Source: Pseudomonas putida (GTDB taxonomy: Bacteria > Pseudomonadota > Gammaproteobacteria > Pseudomonadales > Pseudomonadaceae). Taken from it: a stretch of 64,000 bases of DNA. The position numbers and the translations under genes are program-made. The stretch is from positions 2,542,001 to 2,606,000 of the forward strand of contig NZ_CP011789.1 in the NCBI RefSeq assembly GCF_001636055.1, in the 5' to 3' direction. The notes under the pieces are model-generated. The model made no database searches and had not been told where the DNA came from. It saw only the letters and a list, made by a program, of their open reading frames with translations. This document shows positions 35,910 through 44,200 of the stretch, in pieces; within the stretch, counting starts at the first letter, position 1; the number at the start of each line of letters is the position of its first letter.

Positions 35910-36011
35910 CCGACCCTGTGGGAGCGGGCTTGCCCGCGATGCCCGTCAGAACGGCCAGCGATGTTGTCTGGTCCGGCCTCATCGCGGGCAAGCCCGCTCC
36001 CACAGGGTCGG
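35910..36011. repeat. REP pair forming a perfect 31-bp inverted repeat in the liuA leader
   Basis: 35910-35940 and 35981-36011 are exact reverse complements (arms beginning CCGACCCTGTGGGAGCGGGC) with 40 bases between. They lie between the LiuR-like sites and the liuA start, so they are probably in the transcribed 5' leader. Confidence 0.92.
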
Positions 36012-36020
36012 TGCTCGTGG

Positions 36021-36037
36021 TTGACGTTAACGTAAAC
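36021..36037. promoter_or_regulatory. LiuR-like palindromic site, liuA-proximal
   Basis: TTGACGTTAACGTAAAC is a near-palindrome (ACGTTAACGT core) like the LiuR operator described by comparative genomics for proteobacterial leucine catabolism genes. No liuR gene is visible in the window, so the regulator must be elsewhere. Confidence 0.6.
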
Positions 36038-36069
36038 CTGCCTTTTCGGGCTGTCAATTGGATCATCAC

Positions 36070-36086
36070 CTTTACGTAAACGTAAA
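36070..36086. promoter_or_regulatory. LiuR-like palindromic site, acyl-CoA synthetase-proximal
   Basis: CTTTACGTAAACGTAAA is a second copy of the same motif, 49 bp from the first. It lies about 65 bp before the acyl-CoA synthetase ATG, so both divergent units could be controlled together. Confidence 0.6.
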
Positions 36087-36150
36087 TGTGCGCCAAAGTA
36101 CCCTTCGCTTGCTTCAGTCATGCCCAGAACAACCACAAGAAGGGATACTC

Positions 36151-37815
36151 ATGAGTCAACCAAGCTACACCCGAGGCCGCCAGGACCGGCCCCTGCTGAC
36201 CCAGACCATCGGCCAGTCGTTCGATGCCACCGTCACCCGCTGGCCCGAGCGCGAGGCCCTGGTGGTGCGCCACCAAGGCCTGCGCTACAGCTGGCGGGCG
36301 CTGGCCGAGCAGGTCGAGGTGCATGCCCGGGCGCTGATTGCCCTGGGCGTGGCCAGTGGCGATCGAGTCGGTATCTGGGCGCCGAACTGCGCGCAGTGGT
36401 GCATCCTGCAGATCGCCACGGCGAAGGTGGGCGCGATCCTGGTCAACATCAACCCTGCGTACCGGGTGAGCGAGCTGGAGTACGTGCTGCGCCAGTCCGG
36501 CTGCAGTTGGCTGGTGTGCGCCGATGCTTTCAAGTCGTCCGACTATCACGCGATGGTCCAGGAACTGGTGCCCGAGCTGGGTGCGCAGCCGCTGGCGAGT
36601 GAGCGCCTGCCGGACCTGCGTGGCGTCATCAGCCTGTCGTCCACCCCGCCCGGCGGTTTTCTGCCCTGGGATGCGCTGGCTGAGCGGGGAGGGCAGGTCG
36701 ATCCCCAGACGCTGCAGGCGAGGCAGCAGGGCTTGCAGTTCGACCAGGCGGTGAACATCCAGTACACCTCCGGCACCACTGGCGCGCCGAAAGGCGCCAC
36801 GCTCAGCCACTACAACATCCTCAACAACGGCTTCATGGTCGGCGAAAGCCTGGGCCTGAGCGAACGGGACCGCATGGTAATCCCGGTGCCGCTGTACCAC
36901 TGCTTTGGCATGGTCATGGCCAACCTGGGCTGCATCACCCACGGCAGCACCATGATCTATCCCAACGATGCCTTCGACCCCGAGTTGACGCTCCAGGCTG
37001 TGGCCGAAGAGCGTGCCAGCATCCTCTATGGTGTGCCGACCATGTTCATCGCCATGCTCGACCACCCGTCGCGCAGTATCCTGGACCTCTCGACCCTGCG
37101 CAGCGGCATCATGGCCGGCGCTACCTGCCCGATCGAGGTGATGCGCCGTGTGATCGAGCAGATGCACATGGGTGAGGTGCAGATCGCCTACGGCATGACC
37201 GAGACCAGCCCCGTGTCGCTGCAGACCGGCCCTGGCGACGAGCTGGAGCTGCGCGTGACGACGGTTGGGCGCACCCAGCCGCAGTTGGAGACCAAGCTGG
37301 TGGATGCGCACGGCGTGATCGTCCCGCGTGGCGAGATCGGCGAATTGTGCACCCGCGGCTACAGCGTGATGCTTGGCTACTGGAATAACCCTGAAGCCAC
37401 TCACCAGGCGATCGATCCGGCGCGCTGGATGCGCACGGGCGACTTGGCGGTGATGGACGAGCAGGGCTATGTGCGTATCGTCGGGCGCAACAAGGACATG
37501 ATCATTCGCGGGGGCGAAAACATCTATCCGCGCGAGCTCGAGGAGTTCTTCTACACCCACCCGGCGGTGGCCGATGCTCAGGTGATCGGTATTCCGTGCA
37601 GCCGCTACGGCGAGGAAATCGTCGCCTGGATCAAGCTGCACCCCGGGCACAGCGCCACGGTCGAGGACTTGCAGGCCTGGTGCAAGGCGCACATTGCGCA
37701 CTTCAAGGTGCCGCGGCATTTCCGCTTCGTCGATGAGTTTCCGATGACGGTGACCGGCAAGGTGCAGAAATTCCGGATGCGCGAGATCAGCATCGCGGAA
37801 CTTGCGCCGCACTGA
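36151..37815 (+). CDS. AMP-binding acyl-CoA synthetase (FadD-like), linked to liu operon
   Basis: 554 aa from ATG 36151 with AAGAAGGG upstream. The AMP-binding signature [16 protein letters not shown], the [10 protein letters not shown] motif, [35 protein letters not shown] and the C-terminal catalytic lysine in [11 protein letters not shown] are present. It activates a medium- or branched-chain fatty acid to its CoA ester. Divergence from liuABCD across shared LiuR-like sites suggests a role feeding branched-chain acids such as isovalerate into the pathway. The substrate is inferred. Confidence 0.9.
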   Translation: MSQPSYTRGRQDRPLLTQTIGQSFDATVTRWPEREALVVRHQGLRYSWRALAEQVEVHARALIALGVASGDRVGIWAPNCAQWCILQIATAKVGAILVNINPAYRVSELEYVLRQSGCSWLVCADAFKSSDYHAMVQELVPELGAQPLASERLPDLRGVISLSSTPPGGFLPWDALAERGGQVDPQTLQARQQGLQFDQAVNIQYTSGTTGAPKGATLSHYNILNNGFMVGESLGLSERDRMVIPVPLYHCFGMVMANLGCITHGSTMIYPNDAFDPELTLQAVAEERASILYGVPTMFIAMLDHPSRSILDLSTLRSGIMAGATCPIEVMRRVIEQMHMGEVQIAYGMTETSPVSLQTGPGDELELRVTTVGRTQPQLETKLVDAHGVIVPRGEIGELCTRGYSVMLGYWNNPEATHQAIDPARWMRTGDLAVMDEQGYVRIVGRNKDMIIRGGENIYPRELEEFFYTHPAVADAQVIGIPCSRYGEEIVAWIKLHPGHSATVEDLQAWCKAHIAHFKVPRHFRFVDEFPMTVTGKVQKFRMREISIAELAPH

Positions 37816-37819
37816 AGCG

Positions 37820-37845
37820 CCGCCTGGCCTGAGAAGGCCAGGCGG
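37820..37845. terminator. Hairpin between convergent genes
   Basis: CCGCCTGGCC and GGCCAGGCGG form a perfect 10-bp stem with a 6-base loop, five bases past the acyl-CoA synthetase stop and ten before the end of the convergent small gene. Neither side has a strong T-tract. Confidence 0.55.
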
Positions 37846-37855
37846 ATAGGACATG

Positions 37856-38071
37856 TCACTTAACAGCCTTGAACAAATCGTCGAAGGTTTCGGCGTCTTG
37901 GATATCGCTTTCTGCCAGGTCGGTTCCTAAATCGTCATTGAGGTATCGAACCAGTTTTGAGGTACTGCTGACGATGTCGGAAACTTTCGTAGCGCCGTTG
38001 ATATCAGCCTCTTTCTTGTCGAATTTTTCGGCAAGCAGTTTTTTCAGTTCCTGTTCGGTAGCCATGTTCAT
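37856..38071 (-). CDS. Small ACP-like protein downstream of the Tc toxin gene
   Basis: 71 aa, acidic, with AAGGA just before the ATG (a second Met at codon 3 is possible). The pattern EQELKKLLAEKFDKKEADIN...SKLVRYLNDDLGTDLAESDI...TFDDLFKAV lines up with the four-helix acyl carrier protein fold. The DSL phosphopantetheine motif is not there; the matching region reads DIVSSTSKL. It follows the TcA gene on the same strand, 181 bp from its stop. A connection with the toxin is possible but not shown. The gap 38072-38252 holds nothing I can identify. Confidence 0.65.
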   Translation of the reverse strand: MNMATEQELKKLLAEKFDKKEADINGATKVSDIVSSTSKLVRYLNDDLGTDLAESDIQDAETFDDLFKAVK

Positions 38072-38252
38072 TTATCCTTGGGTTGAGTCATGCGTCAGTG
38101 TGTATTGAGGTTCAGGGTCTCATTGGTCGGGCATGGGCAGGCTCCTGTGTCATGTAGCGATAACGGTCGCCAAGATCAAACCGTTGGTACCTCGGCCTGG
38201 TGCGTTGAACCGTACTCTGGCTAGCGTATGTCCCGGAGCTTTCATACGGTTC

Positions 38253-41200
38253 TCAATTAGCTTTCAGGTAAGCGATGGACGAGAACATCAGTTTTCTATC
38301 GGGCCCACCTCCCCAACCTTCGAACTTGACGTGGTCTTCCGCCCAAGACACCACTTTCGCGGTGTACGTTTCTCCTGTTTTGTAGGCGTACTGGACCTGC
38401 TTGCCCACGAGGTCTTTGGCCGCTGCTTGCAATTGAGCGAGCGTTTGGAAGGTGTCGGTCTTCTTGCGTATGGCGGCAATGGTTTTGGCATGGGAGTCTG
38501 CGCGTTTTGCAGCCTCCTGAGCTGAACGGGCTTTGGCTTGTGCGGTTGCAAGCTCGCCTTCGCTGGCCGCTGCCTCGGCGTCCTGATACGCCTTTTTTGC
38601 CTCGTCCACGGCTGCTTGCAGTTTGCCCATTGCACCCGTCGCCTCTTTTTTTTCTGCGCTTGCCTCGGGGATGTTCATGGACGTGGCTTGATAGTCGGCT
38701 TGCGCCGACTTCTGTGAGGCCTCGGCGGCCTCGGCTGCGGCCTTGGCAGAGGCAACCGCAGTGGCGATCTCAGCCTTGAGCTTGTCGGCGGCTTCTTGAG
38801 CAGCCTTTTCAGCGGCTTCTTGAGCAGCCTTTTCGGCGGCTTCTTGAGCAGCCTTTTCAGCAGCTTCACGCGCAGCCGCCTCGCGAGCCTTGGCCGCGTC
38901 CTGTGCATCCTTGCAGGCATTCTGAGCCGACTCGGCGGCCTCCCGGGCCGACTTGGCGTTTTTCTGCGCCTCATCTGCGCTGGCTTGCGCGCTGTCCACC
39001 TGGCCTTTCTTTGCAGCGGCTTCGGTGTTCTTGCGGGCGGTGCTGGCCGCTTCGGCAGCTTTCTCGGCTTTGGCGATCGCTTCAGTCACTTGCTTGAGCT
39101 GCTTGGCCGCCTCGGGCGCCTTCAGCGCCGGATTGTCAGCCTGCGCCTGGGCGGTTGCCAGTGCCGCATTGGCGGCCTGTTCCGCTTCTCGTGCAGTGAC
39201 GATGGCATTGTCAGCGTTACCTGAACTTGCTGGCTGACTGCTGCCGTTGCCGCTTGGTGATTCGCCTGCTGCGCTGTCGCCCCCATCAGCAGAGCCGGTT
39301 GTACTTTCGGCCTGCAGCAGCTGCTTGACTTCGTCGCGAAATGCCGTAGGACCATCAACCGCGCTGTAGCTGACGGTGATGGTGATGTCTTTGAGCCTGC
39401 ACTCATTGTCCCTGTAAAACTCAGGGTTGTTCCTGGCGCCGCCTGGGAACGCCAGCCGCCAGCTCGAGATCAGCCCGGTGCCTTCGAAGGGTTGATAGCG
39501 GGCCTTGTCGGGTACCGACGGCTGCAGATCGAAGTTACGCGACACTTCCTTGACCGACCACAGGGCAATGCTCTGGTTCGGCCGGAGGTCGCGAAGCACA
39601 TGCTTGGGGCTGCCTTGGCTGGCCGAATACAGGTGGCGGGCGCCTTCGATGTCCGCTTCCAGAAGCACCTTGTTCGAGGTCTGGTAGAGCATGGCCGAGA
39701 TCGGTTTCGAAGAACCTGACCCTGGGATTTCGAAGGCCAGCGTGATGCGTTCCAGGCGGCGCAGGTAATGGCCTGGGAAATCGATGTCGAACACTCGTGC
39801 CGGCAGCTCGAACAGGATTTCATCGTTGTCCAGTTGCTCGTGCAATTGGCTGGCGGTCCACCCGGTGAGTGCCAGTAGGGAGAAATCCTTGCGGATATCC
39901 AGGGGCCTGTGGTTGTCACGGATCGCTGCGACGTCCATTTGCATCAGGTCGCGCTCAAGCGCTTCGCCCGCAAGCATCCCACGCCAGTTGTCGAGCCAGC
40001 CGTCCGTCCTGATCCAGCGACTGGTGAAATCGCCGAGTTCGTACCGCAGGCAGTTTTCGGCCATCAGGCAAAGGGAAGTGGTTGCGTCGTACGCGGTGCT
40101 GTAGATCTCCGACAGCCGACCGATCAACCACAGATAAGTGGTGTGGCTGGCGAATACCGATTGCATGACCTCGTATTCGGCCTGGTGCGCCTGGCGGGTT
40201 GCACGGGCCTCGTGCACGGCGATGCCGGCGGCCTTGATCTGTATGTCTCGCTCGCGCAGTTGAGCATCGATGATGCCGAGTTCATGTGTGGCCTGGTCGG
40301 CTTCATGCTGCCATTGCTGGCGACGCAGAATGTATTCCGCTTGCTTGTCGATCGTATTGCTCATGGTTTCGAGTGTCTCGGCCACAGCCTCCCAAGCATT
40401 GGCCGCCGACTCAAATGCTTCCTGCGGGCTGAAACCACCCACCGCCATACCGAAAATGGTCGGTGCCATTGCGGCGCCCGCTGCCATGGCGTAGCTGGGG
40501 ACCGATGGCAGGCGGGTGGCGACAGAAGACGTTGCCAGTGCAAGCACAGCCGTTTCCAGCTCGATCACGCCTTCGTCCACCAGCCGCTGGTAATACTCCT
40601 GACGTTGTTCAATCATGGCTCTGGAGCGCAACACGGTGTCACGCTCGCGCTTGGCCAGTTCCAGCGCTTGCTCCTGCAGCTGACAAGGGAAGTCCAGCAG
40701 CCTGATCAGGTTGCGTTTGCCGAGCAGTTCCAGTTGCTGGGCGGCTTCGGTGTTGTAGAAGCCCAGCAAGGTTTGCCCCAAGGCGATCAGTTGCTGCACC
40801 GCTTCTCCGGCGCATTTGCGCGCCTCCTCGTAACGGCAGGGGGGCACGATGGGCGCAACCGGCGTGGCCTCGCCCCGGTCCTGGGCGACAACGCTGTTGC
40901 CCAGTGCGATCTGGTCGAGTGTGTCGGGGTCGAGCATGATCGCAGCGGGCTTGCCATCTAGGGTCAGGCCGTGGCGCAGGTTGAACAGACGGTCACGCAG
41001 CAGGTTGCGCAGCGTGACGAGCTTGTTGTTCAGCGGCGGGGTAAAGGCCGTGGAACTGGCCTCCGCTAGCGTCGGTGGCTGGGCCGGTGCGCTGGACAGG
41101 TCTTCGGGGAGCACGCCGATCAGGCGCAGCGCCTTGTCATAGCACAACGCGGCCTCGACCAGCGAATCCAGCGTCAGCATGCGGTATTGGTCATCACCCT

Positions 41201-44200
41201 GGCGTTGCCAGTTTTCCACCACTAACAGGTGCAGCGCCTTGCGGTAGCGCTCGGGTTCGGCGTAGGCCAGCAGGTCCGGGTCGTTGGTCTGGGCGCTGGC
41301 GGTGAAGGCTGCACGGGCCAGCAGAGGTCTTGTCAGCCAGAACAGCGGCGGGTGGTTCCCCTCGGGCACCCAGGTGCGGTAGGGGTCGAACAGGAACCGT
41401 GTGCACCAGCGCCAGGCTTGGCTGTATTCGCGGTTCTGGCGTTGCAGCCAGGTGACCAGGAACGGCACGTGGAAGAAAAGCTCCCAGAAGTACAAGCCGT
41501 TGGCGCTGCGCAGGTCGACGATGGTGCCTGAACTTGCAGGTTCCAGGGGCGGTTCTGGCAAGTGTTGGGCTTTCCATGACAGCGACTGTTCGACCGATTG
41601 AGTAGCCAGTGCCACCAGTTGCTTGCCAAACAGGGTGTTCAGCCGCAGGGTACGGAAAGGGGGGGCATTGGTCTGGTCTTCAGCTTTGTCATTGACCTCC
41701 TTGAAGTCCAGGTACAGAGCCTGTGTTTCATTGCGGCAGATCTGCACACTGGGGATCGCGTCGTCGTCTTTCTCTTCCAGGGTATAGGCGCAGGTAGCCG
41801 TTGCGATGGGGTCGGTTGTACTGACTTGTTCGTTATAGAAGTCTAGCGAGACAGTGTAGTCACGAATGTCCTTGTTGATGGGGAGGCTAAAATTGACAGC
41901 ACCTTTACCGTTGGCGATCAACGTGTCCTCGAACGCCATTTCGTGCTTGGGATCAAGATAGAAAAGGATTTTGCGGCAGGCCGCCGGATGGAAGTATCGA
42001 AGGCGTAATATCGCCTGCAGCGATTCGTCAGGCAGGTCGGGCGTGATTTTTTTTAATTCATCGAGCTCTTCGGCGATGAGCGTGTTGATCGCGTCTGCCT
42101 TGTCCAGCGCTTTGGCGTTGTCAATGGCGGTGTGCAGTGCGATGGGCTGGCGCGGTTGCTCGATGTTGGTGATGCCAACCAATTTGCAATACTGTTCTGC
42201 AGGTAGGTAGCGTACCTTGAGCAGGAAATTCTTTAGTTTACTGAACGCGTCAGCGTTGTCGGTGGGTAAAGTTTTGAGTATCTGGAGATGTTGTTCCTCA
42301 AGGCGGGCCTGCTCAAATACTGAGAGTGTCCAGCTAGGAATTGAGTTTTCTTTAGGTTTGTTGGTGAGTTTTATGATGAGTTTGGAAAAATCAAGTTTCG
42401 GGGTGGGTCTTGTTTTAAATATTGGCAACAAAGCGCTATCATAAAGTGTGAGTTTTGGTTCTTTTTTGGACTGAATTTTTACTTTCGCCGTTCTGAGCCA
42501 ACCTGAGAGGGACCAGGTTTTGGGCGCGAAAATATGTTTGGAGTTGGAGAGTATTGGTACGGAGATTTCAAACCTGTCTTCGGTTTTGAAAATTGCTACA
42601 ATTTCAATCAGTATGTCATGTTTGACGTCGATTGCGGTTCGTTGTGCTCTTTTGCTTGTAAATGTTATGACGTTAAAGTTTTCATCAAGATATTGCTTTC
42701 TGTTGTGTTCTAATGTGTTTTTTTTATTTTCTAGTTCTGTTAATTCTTTGCTATGATTTTTGGTTGTGTGTTCTTTTGTTTTGTGGATTTCTTCTGCTAG
42801 CGTGTCGATTTCATGATTTAGGCTAACTATTTTTAGTATTTGTTCTGTCTTTGGTTTTATATCTAGTTTTTGTACTTCCAAAATTAATGTGTGGTCTAGG
42901 GTTGCGAGATCGGCGTCACTTAGGGTTTGTTTTTTGTAGTGAGATGCGAAAGGTACTGACTTTATATCTATTGATAATCCCCATGGGCGGTTGGGTGTTA
43001 CAACGGTTTCAGAGATGCTTAGGTTTTCTTTTTTCAACCTCCATGTGCTATCCAGCGTGACATCGACTGAGATGCAATCCAAAGCGTCAGACAATGATGC
43101 CTCAATAGAGGCCTGCCCGAGCGTACTGATTTCGTAGCGATCTTTTACTTCATCTTTAGAAGCCAGGTCGCTCCAGCTGAACGCTGTGGAATCTTCCTCG
43201 ACCGTCTTCAGCTGGGTAACCGCCCCCACATAGGGATGTTGTACCGTCCGCGGGTCTCGGAAGAAGCTCAACCACCGCTTCACCATGTTTGTCTCGATGG
43301 GGCGGTCCGTCACGTTACCGAGATCGAGCGCTTTGTCCTCGAGCAACAGCAGGTCCTTGGTGCTGATGAAATAATCAACGTTGCGTGTCGGCTCTTTTCC
43401 TTCCTCCGCTGGCAGTGAGCTATCGAACACCACGGTGGTCAACCAGGGGTCGTGCAACCGATCCCCATGGATGTTGACCATGACCATCAATCCCGGCATG
43501 AACGTCCTGGTCTTCAAATACACGTTGGTGTTTGCAGCAGTCCCTGCTGTGTTGGTCGCCAGTACTTCGCTGCTCTTGAACACGCCTTGCTCGTCATGCC
43601 CGTCCAGCGTCATGAACTCATTGGGCGGGCTCCAGTTGCCATCGGTCTGCTGGAAGGCGAATAACACCCGCAAGGCAAAGTACTCGCTGGGCTTGCTGTC
43701 GGGCCCCATGGGAATCCCGGTGGTATCACGCTCGACCCACACCACATAACGACGACCGGCAACGATCACCGGGCGGATCAGCTCGATATGGGTACGGTTG
43801 TCGTCCGTCTTCGGCGGCAGTGGGGTCAGCGCGATCGTTGCGCTGACCGCCAGGCTGATCTTCTCCCACTCGCCCCACGCCAACATGCTCGGCACGCCCT
43901 GTTGATCACGCTGCGACATGTCCAGGGTGCGCCAGTAGAACTCGGTCGGCTCGACGTTGGTCTTGCCGATGAAATGGTAGGTATCGGTCAGTGGCGAGGT
44001 GCAGTCGGCATACACGGAGATCGGCTGGATATTGCTCAGGGTTTCGAAAGTACTCAGATAGCCAAGCATGGCCATATGGATGTCTTCGGGCTGGCATTTG
44101 CCCTGCGCCAGCTGAGTCTCCAGGTCTTTGAAGGCGCTGGTCTTGCGCTGGCGGCGGGTGGGGTCGATGAAGTTCTGGGGCTCGTTGTGCGCATCCTGGC

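Noticed and set aside
35871..36096. A longer N terminus for LiuA starting at 36096
   Set aside because: It would translate through a REP inverted repeat and a LiuR-like site; family members start at MHYPSLNF.
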